A DNA stretch of 64,000 nucleotides, from positions 62,001-126,000 of the forward strand of contig NZ_CAAHFN010000120.1 in the NCBI RefSeq assembly GCF_900961225.1, in the 5' to 3' direction. The notes under the pieces were generated by a model, which saw only the letters and a list, made by a program, of their open reading frames with translations, made no database searches and had not been told where the DNA came from. Below are positions 17,057-23,993 of the stretch, one piece after another. Origin of the DNA: Modicisalibacter radicis. GTDB lineage: Bacteria; Pseudomonadota; Gammaproteobacteria; Pseudomonadales; Halomonadaceae. Position 1 is the first letter of the stretch, and the number at the start of each line of letters is the position of its first letter. A program made the position numbers and the translations under genes.

Positions 17057-17067
17057 TTGTATAACTA
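17057..17067. promoter_or_regulatory. Putative FadR-subfamily GntR operator
   Basis: TTGTATAACTA fits the FadR-subfamily pattern TnGTnnnACnA at every fixed position. It lies 24 bp before the gntR start, where a bound repressor would cover the promoter region of the whole catabolic operon. Confidence 0.55.
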
Positions 17068-17137
17068 GTATGGTAGTTGGGTTGGGCGGTGATGCGATGC
17101 AACTTTGGTCGAGGATGACGCGTCCCCGGGGCATGGC

Positions 17138-17159
17138 GCGAGCGTGCATGCACGTTCGC
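17138..17159. repeat. 22-bp near-perfect palindrome in the gntR-phosphatase intergenic region
   Basis: A perfect 12-bp core, CGTGCATGCACG (17143-17154), is flanked by GCGA (17138-17141) and TCGC (17156-17159), with a single mismatched pair (17142/17155). Symmetry therefore holds at 20 of 22 positions. It lies between divergent genes, 80 bp before the phosphatase ATG and 105 bp before the gntR ATG. It looks like an operator, but the cognate regulator is unknown. Confidence 0.8.
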
Positions 17160-17175
17160 TGATAAACTGATTGGA

Positions 17176-17200
17176 TGCGGGCTGCGGGCTGCGGGCTGCG
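17176..17200. repeat. Heptanucleotide tandem repeat
   Basis: TGCGGGC is repeated three times exactly and followed by TGCG, giving about 3.6 copies, 38 bp before the phosphatase ATG. Copy number could vary by slippage and change 5'-UTR or promoter spacing. Confidence 0.85.
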
Positions 17201-17238
17201 CGTCTCGATCGATACCAACGCCAACCACGGGTAAATCC

Positions 17239-18123
17239 ATGACCCTGCCTCTTCTTCGTCACGATTCGTCTCGCCCTTCGCGCTCCCGGCAACTGGCCGG
17301 CCTGGCCCTGGCGGGCTTGCTGCTCGGCGGTTGCGCCGCCCCGTCGCCCGATCATGGTTCCGACGCGGCATATACCCTCAGCGACCTCAACGAACAGCTG
17401 GTGCTGGCGACCGTCTGGATGCAGAGCTCGGCGGAATATCGGGCCCTGAGTCACCAGGCCTTCAACGTCGCCCGGGACCGGCTCGACGAGGCCCTGACGC
17501 ACCGGGCCGGCGGCGACCGGCCGTTGGCGGTGGTGGTCGACGCCGACGAGACGGTGATCGACAACACCGCCTTCGAGGCTTACCTGGTGGATCGTGACGC
17601 CGCCTACTCGAGCGAGCTCTGGCACCGCTGGATGGAGGACCGCGAGGCCACGGCACTGCCGGGCGCGGTGGGCTTTCTCGACTATGCGGTGTCCCGGGGG
17701 GTGGATGTCTACTACATCACCAACCGCGACGCCGATGCGCTCGAGGCGACCCGCGACAACATGGCCGCGCTCGGCTTTCCGCAAGTCGAGGGCGACCACC
17801 TGATGCTGCGGACCGACACCTCGGACAAGCAGCCGCGACGCGATCGGGTGCTCGCCGAACACGAGGTGGCGCTGTACATGGGCGACAATCTGGCCGACTT
17901 CGCCAGTGTCTACGACAGCGACGAGCCGGCCGCGCGCCGGGCGCGGGTGGCCGAGCACAGCGAGCAGTTCGGCCGGCGTTTCGTGATGCTGCCCAATCCC
18001 ACCTATGGCGCCTGGGAAGGGGCGGTCTACGGTGGCGACTGGGGCGCGTCCCCGGCAGAGAAGAGCGCCGCGCGCAAGGCCGCACTGCGGCCCTGGCAAC
18101 CGGACACGGCGCCGACGCCCTGA
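17239..18123 (+). CDS. Class C acid phosphatase / 5'-nucleotidase lipoprotein, e(P4) family
   Basis: A 294-aa outer-membrane-type lipoprotein. A hydrophobic signal ends in the lipobox LLLGGC (acylated Cys32). The HAD-type phosphatase core has the nucleophile motif VVVDADETVIDN (Asp101, Asp103), the threonine motif YYITNR and the acidic motif LYMGDNLADF. Such proteins dephosphorylate nucleotides and other phosphomonoesters outside the cell membrane, for example in NMN or nucleotide uptake. The gene stands alone, divergent from the sugar-acid operon, and has a palindrome and heptamer repeat upstream. Confidence 0.92.
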   Translation: MTLPLLRHDSSRPSRSRQLAGLALAGLLLGGCAAPSPDHGSDAAYTLSDLNEQLVLATVWMQSSAEYRALSHQAFNVARDRLDEALTHRAGGDRPLAVVVDADETVIDNTAFEAYLVDRDAAYSSELWHRWMEDREATALPGAVGFLDYAVSRGVDVYYITNRDADALEATRDNMAALGFPQVEGDHLMLRTDTSDKQPRRDRVLAEHEVALYMGDNLADFASVYDSDEPAARRARVAEHSEQFGRRFVMLPNPTYGAWEGAVYGGDWGASPAEKSAARKAALRPWQPDTAPTP

Positions 18124-18162
18124 GGCGAGCGCCTCGTCCGGCGCCCGGTTGCCGCTTGCCTG

Positions 18163-18189
18163 GGGCGCGCCGTGATTGGTGGCGCGCCC
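18163..18189 (+). terminator. Hairpin after the acid phosphatase gene
   Basis: GGGCGCGCC (18163-18171) pairs with GGCGCGCCC (18181-18189) across a 9-nt loop. There is no T-tract, so terminator function is uncertain. It lies between the phosphatase gene and radC. Confidence 0.45.
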
Positions 18190-18215
18190 GTCACGCATTC
18201 AACCGCAGGTGACGC

Positions 18216-18890
18216 ATGGCGATCCGACACTGGCCGGAGGGTGAACGGCCCCGCGAAAAACTCATGAGTCTCGGCTCGCAGGCGCTCAGCGACGCCGAGC
18301 TGCTGGCGATATTCCTGCGCGTGGGGGTCAAGGGGCGCTCGGCGGTGGACCTGGCGCGCGACCTGCTCGGTGCCTTCGGTGGCCTGCGGCCGCTGCTCGA
18401 GGCCGACCGTGAGCGCTTCTGCGCCGAGCACGGCCTGGGCGAGGCCAAGTATGTACAGCTGCAGGCGGTGCTCGAGCTGTCGCGGCGCCATCTGGCCAGC
18501 CAGCTCGAGCGCGGCGGGGCGCTGACCTCGCCGACGCTGGTCCGGGCCTACCTGGCGTCGCAGATGCGCCACCTGGCCCACGAGGAGTTCGCCGCGCTGT
18601 TCCTCGATACCCAGCACCGGGTGATCCGCTTCGAGTCGCTGTTCCGCGGCACGCTGGACAGCGCCTCGGTCTACCCGCGCGAGGTGGCCAAGCGGGCGCT
18701 CGAGCTGGGGGCCGGGGCGCTGATCTTCGCCCACAATCATCCCTCGGGCGTCGCCGAGCCCAGCGACGCCGACCGGCGCATCACCGAGCGCCTGAAACAG
18801 GCGCTGGAGCTGTTCGAGATCCGCGTGCTCGACCACTTCGTGGTCGGCGACGGCGAGGTGGTGTCGTTCGCCGAGCGCGGCTGGCTGTAA
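18216..18890 (+). CDS. radC: RadC family protein (JAB/MPN domain)
   Basis: A 224-aa protein with an N-terminal helix-hairpin-helix-like region (LMSLGSQALSDAELLAIFLRVG) and a C-terminal JAB1/MPN+ domain. The zinc-site signature is EVAKRALELGA followed by IFAHNHPSGVAEPSDAD. Despite the name, a DNA-repair role is not established for RadC; the MPN+ motif suggests a metalloprotease or deaminase-like activity. The gene normally abuts coaBC and rpmB; here the rpmB side is kept and the coaBC side is interrupted. Confidence 0.94.
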   Translation: MAIRHWPEGERPREKLMSLGSQALSDAELLAIFLRVGVKGRSAVDLARDLLGAFGGLRPLLEADRERFCAEHGLGEAKYVQLQAVLELSRRHLASQLERGGALTSPTLVRAYLASQMRHLAHEEFAALFLDTQHRVIRFESLFRGTLDSASVYPREVAKRALELGAGALIFAHNHPSGVAEPSDADRRITERLKQALELFEIRVLDHFVVGDGEVVSFAERGWL

Positions 18891-18961
18891 GAAAAACCAT
18901 GGGCGGCGACGGCAAAAAACGCTAGAATCACCGCGTTTCGGGGCAATCGGGCGTTCTGCGC

Positions 18962-18990
18962 TTGCCGAGACGCCGGGGCTCTGGTATAAC
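18962..18990 (+). promoter_or_regulatory. Sigma-70 promoter for rpmB-rpmG
   Basis: TTGCCG (18962-18967), a 17-bp spacer, then TATAAC (18985-18990) preceded by TG at 18982-18983, giving an extended -10. It lies 116 bp before the rpmB ATG. A TAGAAT at 18923-18928 is a weaker second candidate. Confidence 0.65.
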
Positions 18991-19106
18991 GTACGCCCTT
19001 TGACTTCCTTGGGTTAATTAAGGGGCGGAAGGCGGTTACCTGCCATTCTCTCTTCCCGGTTTGCCCGACAGGTTTTGAACAACTCGCCCAGCGGTTGGAG
19101 GCTCCA

Positions 19107-19343
19107 ATGTCCAAAGTATGTCAGGTTACCGGCAAGCGTCCGGTGACTGGTAACAACGTATCGCACTCCCAGCGCAAGACGCGTCGCCGTTTCGTGCCCA
19201 ATCTTCACACCCACCGCTTCTGGGTGGAAGCCGAGAAGCGCTTCGTCAAGCTGCGCGTCTCCTCCAAGGGTATGCGGATCATCGACAAGAAAGGCATCGA
19301 TACGGTGCTTTCCGAAATTCGCAAGCGCGGTGAGCGCATTTAA
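19107..19343 (+). CDS. rpmB: 50S ribosomal protein L28
   Basis: A 78-aa basic protein of the large ribosomal subunit. It begins MSKVCQVTGKRPVTGNNVSHS and continues through KTRRRFVPNLHTHRFWV, the conserved L28 core; length matches the family. A GGAG (19097-19100) precedes the ATG at 19107. The upstream in-frame codons giving MEAP are not conserved. It forms a two-gene operon with rpmG, 14 bp downstream, driven by a nearby sigma-70 promoter. Confidence 0.97.
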   Translation: MSKVCQVTGKRPVTGNNVSHSQRKTRRRFVPNLHTHRFWVEAEKRFVKLRVSSKGMRIIDKKGIDTVLSEIRKRGERI

Positions 19344-19357
19344 CGGGAGTTGCAGTC

Positions 19358-19513
19358 ATGCGTGACAAGATCAAGTTGGTGTCCAGCGCCGGAACCGGCC
19401 ATTTCTACACCACCGCCAAGAACAAGCGCAACACGCCGGACAAGCTTGAATTCAAGAAGTACGATCCGGTCGTTCGCAAGCACGTGATGTACAAGGAAGC
19501 CAAGATCAAGTAA
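19358..19513 (+). CDS. rpmG: 50S ribosomal protein L33
   Basis: A 51-aa protein starting MRDKIKLVSSAGTGHFYTTA and containing KNKRNTPDKLEFKKYDP and a Lys-rich C-terminus, the full L33 sequence pattern. It lacks the four-Cys zinc ribbon, so it is the zinc-independent (C-) form. GGGAG precedes the ATG. It follows rpmB directly, and a classic terminator lies 38 bp after its stop. Confidence 0.96.
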   Translation: MRDKIKLVSSAGTGHFYTTAKNKRNTPDKLEFKKYDPVVRKHVMYKEAKIK

Positions 19514-19550
19514 GCCTTGATGCTTCCGCCGCAGGCGTGGCGCCTGCCAG

Positions 19551-19581
19551 AAAAGACCCGGCCTCCTGCGCCGGGTCTTTT
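19551..19581 (+). terminator. Rho-independent terminator of rpmB-rpmG
   Basis: GACCCGGC (19555-19562) pairs with GCCGGGTC (19570-19577) across a 7-nt loop. It is flanked by AAAA upstream and TTTT downstream, a textbook intrinsic terminator. Confidence 0.93.
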
Positions 19582-19645
19582 CGTATCCGGTTCGCCCAGC
19601 CAGTCACGGACGGTCAGTCACGGACTGTAAGTCACGGAGCCCAGC

Positions 19646-20476
19646 ATGCCCGAGTTGCCCGAAGTCGAGACCACCCGCCGCGGCATCGCCCCTTACGTCG
19701 AGGGTCGCGAGATCAGCGAGGTGATCGTTCGCGAACGCCGCCTGCGCACCCCGGTGCCGGCCGATTTCGAACAGGCGCTGGTCGGGCGGCGCATCGGTGA
19801 GCTGGGGCGCCGGGCCAAGTACCTGACGATCCCCCTGCGCGATCCGTCGTCGGACCGGTGCGCGCTGCTCTGGCACCTGGGCATGTCGGGCAGCCTGCGC
19901 ATCGCCCGCCTCGGCGACCTGCCGAAGAAGCACGACCACGTCGACGTGGTGCTCGACGATGGCGCGATCCTGCGCTATCACGACCCGCGCCGCTTCGGCT
20001 TCGTCGACTGGCTGCAGGGCGACGTGCGCAACGATCCGCGGCTGGCCAGGCTCGGCCCCGAGCCGCTGTCGCCGGACTTCGACGGCGAGCGGCTCTATCG
20101 GCTTTCGCGCGGTCGCCGGCTGGCGGTCAAGCCGTTTCTGATGGACAACGCCGTGGTCGTCGGCGTCGGCAACATCTACGCCGCGGAGGCGCTGTTCCTC
20201 GCCGGCATCGATCCGCGCCGCGCGGCCGGGCGCGTCTCCCGTGAGCGCTACGAGCGCCTCGCCGCCGCCGCCCGTGACGTGCTCGCCGCGGCCATCACCC
20301 AGGGGGGCACCACGCTACGCGACTTCGTCAGCGGCACCGGCGAGCCCGGCTACTTTTCCCAGCGGCTCAACGTCTACGGCCGCGCCGGCCAGGCCTGCCG
20401 GCGCTGCGGCGGCGAGCTGCGCCTGATCACCCTGGGGCAGCGGGCGAGTGTCTTCTGCCCGCGCTGTCAGACATAG
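19646..20476 (+). CDS. mutM: MutM/Fpg, formamidopyrimidine-DNA glycosylase
   Basis: A 276-aa base-excision repair enzyme that removes 8-oxoguanine and formamidopyrimidines and nicks the abasic site. After Met removal, the catalytic N-terminal Pro and Glu of MPELPEVETTRRG are in place. The helix-two-turns-helix region includes AVVVGVGNIYAAEALF, and the C-terminal zinc finger is CRRCGGELRLITLGQRASVFCPRC in two Cys pairs. Length and synteny after rpmBG are typical. Confidence 0.97.
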   Translation: MPELPEVETTRRGIAPYVEGREISEVIVRERRLRTPVPADFEQALVGRRIGELGRRAKYLTIPLRDPSSDRCALLWHLGMSGSLRIARLGDLPKKHDHVDVVLDDGAILRYHDPRRFGFVDWLQGDVRNDPRLARLGPEPLSPDFDGERLYRLSRGRRLAVKPFLMDNAVVVGVGNIYAAEALFLAGIDPRRAAGRVSRERYERLAAAARDVLAAAITQGGTTLRDFVSGTGEPGYFSQRLNVYGRAGQACRRCGGELRLITLGQRASVFCPRCQT

Positions 20477-20556
20477 CGTTCACGCCGCGGGCTTTCCCCC
20501 GGAGCGTGCGAGCGCGTTAAAATGCCTTCATCGTGATGACCTGAACCGGAGTTCCC

Positions 20557-21747
20557 GTGACCGAACGCCTGCGCCTCAAGAAGAACGCCGATCGCCGCCT
20601 CAAGGCCGGTCATCTGTGGCTGTACTCCAATGAAATCGATACCCAGGAAACGCCCCTGAAGGGTGTCGAGCCCGGGGCCCAGGCCGTCATCGAGGCGGCC
20701 AACGGCAAGCCGATGGGCATCGCCTACGTCAATCCCAATTCGCTGATCTGCGCGCGGGTGGTCTCCCGCGACGTCAATGTGCGTCTCGACCGTTCGCTGC
20801 TGGTGCACCGCTTCAACCAGGCCCTGGCGCTGCGCGAGCGGCTGTTCGACAAGCCCTTCTACCGGCTGGTGTTCGGCGAGGGCGATCTGCTGCCGGGGCT
20901 GATCATCGATCGCTTCGGCGACGTGCTGGTGGTGCAGCTCAACACGCTGGGCATGGAGCGTCTCGGCGACGAGGTCGTCGCCGCGCTCGACAAGGTGCTC
21001 AAACCGCGCGCCATCGTGTTCAAGAACGACTCGTCGGGGCGCCGCCAGGAGCAGCTCGCCAGCCATGTCGAGGTGGTCCACGGCGAACTGCCCGAACAGG
21101 TGCTGCTGGAAGAGAACGGCGTGCGCTTCGCCGCACCGGTGGTGGAGGGGCAGAAGACCGGCTGGTTCTACGATCACCGTGCCAACCGCGCCTGGCTCAA
21201 CGGCCTGGTGGCCGGCAAGCGGGTGCTCGACCTGTACAGCTACGTGGGCGGCTGGGGCGTGCAGGCCGCCGCCCACGGCGCCGCCGAGGTGCTGTGTGTC
21301 GATCGCAGCGGCGAGGCGCTCGAACGGGTCGCCGAGAACGCCGCGCTCAACGGGGTGGGCGACCGGGTGGCGATCGGCGAGGCGGACATCTTCGAGGCGC
21401 TGGCGTCGCTCAAGGCCGACGGCGAGCAGTTCGACGTGGTGATCCTCGACCCGCCGGCGTTCATCAAGAAGCGCAAGGACATCCCCAACGGCGAGCGCGC
21501 CTATGCGCGGCTCAACCGCGAGGCGATGCGCCTGCTGGGCCGCGACGGGCTGCTGATGAGCGCCTCGTGCTCGATGCACCTGACGCCGGATCGCCTGGTG
21601 GAGTGCGTGCGCGGCGCGGTGCGCCATCAGGACCGCCACGGGCAACTGATCTACCAGGGTGGCCAGGGGGCGGATCACCCGGTGCACCCCTCGATCCCCG
21701 AGACGTCCTACCTCAAGGCGCTCGGGGTCCGGGTGTTCCGCGACTGA
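20557..21747 (+). CDS. rlmI: RlmI-type 23S rRNA (cytosine-5-) methyltransferase
   Basis: A 396-aa protein with an N-terminal PUA RNA-binding domain (about residues 1-75, LKAGHLWLYSNEI...) and a C-terminal Rossmann methyltransferase. The SAM-binding motif is VLDLYSYVGGWGVQAA and the catalytic region is LDPPAFIKKRKD. E. coli RlmI, which makes m5C1962 in 23S rRNA, has the same size and layout. The start is GTG at 20557. A TAAAAT (20518-20523) without a clear -35 may be its -10. Confidence 0.92.
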   Translation: MTERLRLKKNADRRLKAGHLWLYSNEIDTQETPLKGVEPGAQAVIEAANGKPMGIAYVNPNSLICARVVSRDVNVRLDRSLLVHRFNQALALRERLFDKPFYRLVFGEGDLLPGLIIDRFGDVLVVQLNTLGMERLGDEVVAALDKVLKPRAIVFKNDSSGRRQEQLASHVEVVHGELPEQVLLEENGVRFAAPVVEGQKTGWFYDHRANRAWLNGLVAGKRVLDLYSYVGGWGVQAAAHGAAEVLCVDRSGEALERVAENAALNGVGDRVAIGEADIFEALASLKADGEQFDVVILDPPAFIKKRKDIPNGERAYARLNREAMRLLGRDGLLMSASCSMHLTPDRLVECVRGAVRHQDRHGQLIYQGGQGADHPVHPSIPETSYLKALGVRVFRD

Positions 21748-21758
21748 ACGGGGGCGCG

Positions 21759-22082
21759 ATGGCCCGGGTACGGCTCTATCAGCATGCCAACCTGCTCGTG
21801 GTGGCCCATGTCCGCAACCTGCTGGAGAGCGCCGGCATCGCCTGCGAGCTGCGCAACACCACGCTCGGCGGGGGCGCCGGCGAGCTGCCGCCGGGCGATT
21901 GCGAACCGGCGGTCTGGGTGGAAAGGCGCCAGCTGGCGGGTGCACAGGCACTACTGGACGAGGCGCTGACCGAGCCTGCCCGGCCCCGGCAGGTCTGGGC
22001 CTGCCCGCGGTGCGGTGAGTGCCTCGACGGCGTGTTCGATGCCTGCTGGCAGTGCGGCACGGCGCGTCCGGACCGAGTCTAA
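21759..22082 (+). CDS. DUF2007 domain protein with C-terminal zinc ribbon
   Basis: A 107-aa protein of unknown function. Residues 1-70 form the DUF2007 (PII-like/ferredoxin-like) fold: VRLYQHANLLVVAHVRNLLESAGIACELRN followed by an acidic Gly-rich loop and PAVWVERRQLAGAQALL. Residues 80-105 carry two CPxCG-type pairs (CPRCGE and CWQCG), suggesting one bound zinc. It follows rlmI by 11 bp and is probably co-transcribed with it. Confidence 0.82.
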   Translation: MARVRLYQHANLLVVAHVRNLLESAGIACELRNTTLGGGAGELPPGDCEPAVWVERRQLAGAQALLDEALTEPARPRQVWACPRCGECLDGVFDACWQCGTARPDRV

Positions 22083-22133
22083 CCGTTCGGCCGGGCCCGT
22101 CGCCCTGACGAGAGAACCGCATGACAGGAGCCC

Positions 22134-22571
22134 ATGATGAGCTGGGATCTGCCATCGCCCTTCGCGATCGACATCGAGGAGGGCGCCATCGATGCCTACG
22201 GGCATGTCAACAACGCCGAGTATCTGCGCTGGATCGAGCGCATCAGCTGGTCGCATTCGCAGCATCTCGGCCTGGATATCCACGACTATCGCCGCCACGA
22301 CCGGGCGATGGCGGTCCACCGCCACGAGCTGGATTACCTGGCGCCGGCGCGTGCCGGCGACTCGCTCGAGCTGGCCACCTGGATCGTTGCCTGCGATGGC
22401 CGCCTGACCCTGACCCGCCGCTTCCAGCTGGTACGCGTCAGCGACGCCACGACGCTGCTGCGTGCCCGCACGCGCTTTGCCTGCATCGAGCTTTCGAGCG
22501 GCCGCGCGCGGCGCATGCCGCTGGACTATCGCGACATCTATGGACGGGCGCTTGTCGAGGAGCCCGCCTGA
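22134..22571 (+). CDS. Hotdog-fold acyl-CoA thioesterase (FadM/YbgC-like)
   Basis: A 145-aa single-hotdog protein. The 4-hydroxybenzoyl-CoA thioesterase-like active site is visible as DAYGHVNNAEYLRWIE (Asp and the GHVNN turn, about residues 21-35), followed by VHRHELDYLAPARAGDSLEL. Such enzymes hydrolyse acyl-CoAs; the chain-length preference cannot be read from sequence. Two adjacent ATG codons (22134, 22137) are possible starts. It lies 51 bp after the DUF2007 gene. Confidence 0.88.
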   Translation: MMSWDLPSPFAIDIEEGAIDAYGHVNNAEYLRWIERISWSHSQHLGLDIHDYRRHDRAMAVHRHELDYLAPARAGDSLELATWIVACDGRLTLTRRFQLVRVSDATTLLRARTRFACIELSSGRARRMPLDYRDIYGRALVEEPA

Positions 22572-22586
22572 GCCACGCCCGAAAGC

Positions 22587-22613
22587 TTGCTGTCTGCGCA
22601 ATCTGGACAGCAA
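22587..22613. promoter_or_regulatory. Inverted repeat upstream of ald
   Basis: TTGCTGTC (22587-22594) and GACAGCAA (22606-22613) are perfect 8-bp arms around an 11-nt centre. They lie in an AT-rich stretch between the thioesterase gene and ald. It could end thioesterase transcription (ATATTT follows) or be an operator, for example for an Lrp-family regulator of ald. Confidence 0.45.
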
Positions 22614-22734
22614 ATATTTCTGCACGAAAACCTGGCTACGAGATAAATCTTCGTTTTCATTCGGCTTTCTATCGCGGCTACTGCGCTGTGCTGTACTAAT
22701 GGCACAGAAATCGCTATCCGCAGGAGTGAGAGCC

Positions 22735-23850
22735 ATGAAGATCGCCGTGCCCAAGGAAATCAAGAACCATGAGTACCGCATCGCCCTGACCCCCACCGGG
22801 GTGCGCGAGCTGGTCGAGCGCGGCCACCGGGTCACCGTACAGCGCCGTGCCGGCGAGGGTTCGGGCTTCGCCGATAGCGCCTACGAGGCGGCGGGCGCAA
22901 CCCTCGAGGACGACATCGAGGCGCTGTGGCGGAATGCCGAGCTGATCGTCAAGGTCAAGGAGCCCCAGCCCGAGGAGGTCGCCCGGCTCGGCTCGGGACA
23001 GACGCTGTTCACCTACCTGCACCTGGCCGCCGAGGAAAAGCTCACCCGCGACCTGATGGCCAGCGGCGCCACCTGCATAGCCTACGAGACCATTACCGCG
23101 CCCCAGGGCGGCCTGCCGTTGCTGGCACCGATGAGCACCGTGGCCGGGCGCATGGCCGTTCAGGCCGGGGCGCACAGCCTGGAGAAGGCCCAGGGCGGCT
23201 CGGGCGTGCTGCTGCCGGGGGTGCCCGGGGTGGCGCCGGCGCGGGTGACGGTGATCGGCGGCGGGGTGGTCGGCGAGAACGCCGCGCGCATGGCGCTCGG
23301 CCTGGGCGCGGAAGTCATCGTGCTCGACAAGTCCATTCCGCGCCTGGAGACCCTGGATGATCGCTATCAGGGCCGGCTGCATACCGTCTACTCCACGGCC
23401 GATGCGCTCGAGGAGGCCGTGCGCGAGTCCGACCTGATCATCGGCGCGGTACTGGTCCCCGGTGCCGCGGCCCCCAAGCTGATCACGCGCGCCATGCTTG
23501 CCGACATGAAGCCCGGCAGTGTGCTGGTCGACGTGGCGATCGACCAGGGCGGCTGCTTCGAGACCAGCAAGGCGACCACCCACGCCGAACCCACCTACGT
23601 GGTCGACGGTGTGGTGCACTACTGCGTGGCCAACATGCCCGGCGCCGTGGCGCGCACCTCGACCCAGGCGCTGACCAACGCCACCATGCCGTTCGTCGCC
23701 GCGCTGGCCGACAAGGGCTGGCAACGGGCGCTGGCCGAGGACCGGCACTTCCTGGCCGGGCTCAACGTCCACGACGGCCAGGTGACCCACCCGGCGGTGG
23801 CCAGCGCCTTCGGCCTGGATGGCGTCGACCCGGCCAGCCTGACCGGCTGA
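22735..23850 (+). CDS. ald: Alanine dehydrogenase
   Basis: A 371-aa NAD-dependent enzyme that interconverts L-alanine and pyruvate plus ammonia. The N-terminal signature MKIAVPKEIKNHEYRIALTP, the HLAAEEKLT region, the NAD-binding VTVIGGGVVGENAARMALGLGAEV and the SVLVDVAIDQGGCFE segment are all present. AGGAG lies 8 nt before the ATG. The upstream 160 bp is unusually AT-rich for this window, suggesting a regulated promoter. A strong hairpin follows the gene. Confidence 0.96.
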   Translation: MKIAVPKEIKNHEYRIALTPTGVRELVERGHRVTVQRRAGEGSGFADSAYEAAGATLEDDIEALWRNAELIVKVKEPQPEEVARLGSGQTLFTYLHLAAEEKLTRDLMASGATCIAYETITAPQGGLPLLAPMSTVAGRMAVQAGAHSLEKAQGGSGVLLPGVPGVAPARVTVIGGGVVGENAARMALGLGAEVIVLDKSIPRLETLDDRYQGRLHTVYSTADALEEAVRESDLIIGAVLVPGAAAPKLITRAMLADMKPGSVLVDVAIDQGGCFETSKATTHAEPTYVVDGVVHYCVANMPGAVARTSTQALTNATMPFVAALADKGWQRALAEDRHFLAGLNVHDGQVTHPAVASAFGLDGVDPASLTG

Positions 23851-23860
23851 GAGGGCTCGA

Positions 23861-23890
23861 CCGCCAGCCCGGTACCTGCCGGGCTGGCGG
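23861..23890 (+). terminator. Strong hairpin after ald
   Basis: CCGCCAGCCCGG (23861-23872) and CCGGGCTGGCGG (23879-23890) form a perfect 12-bp stem with a 6-nt loop, 11 bp after the ald stop. No T-run follows, but the stem is very stable. Confidence 0.7.
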
Positions 23891-23993
23891 TGGCAGATGG
23901 GATGGGGGCCGGAAAGTCGGGTGCGGTCGCTTTGCAAAGCCTCGGCGCGTTACACTGGCGCCTTTGCCATCGCTCGCAGACACCTTTATCGCC

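Noticed and set aside
23932..23956. TTGCAA ... TACACT as the trpS promoter
   Set aside because: The spacer is only 13 bp, too short for a sigma-70 promoter.
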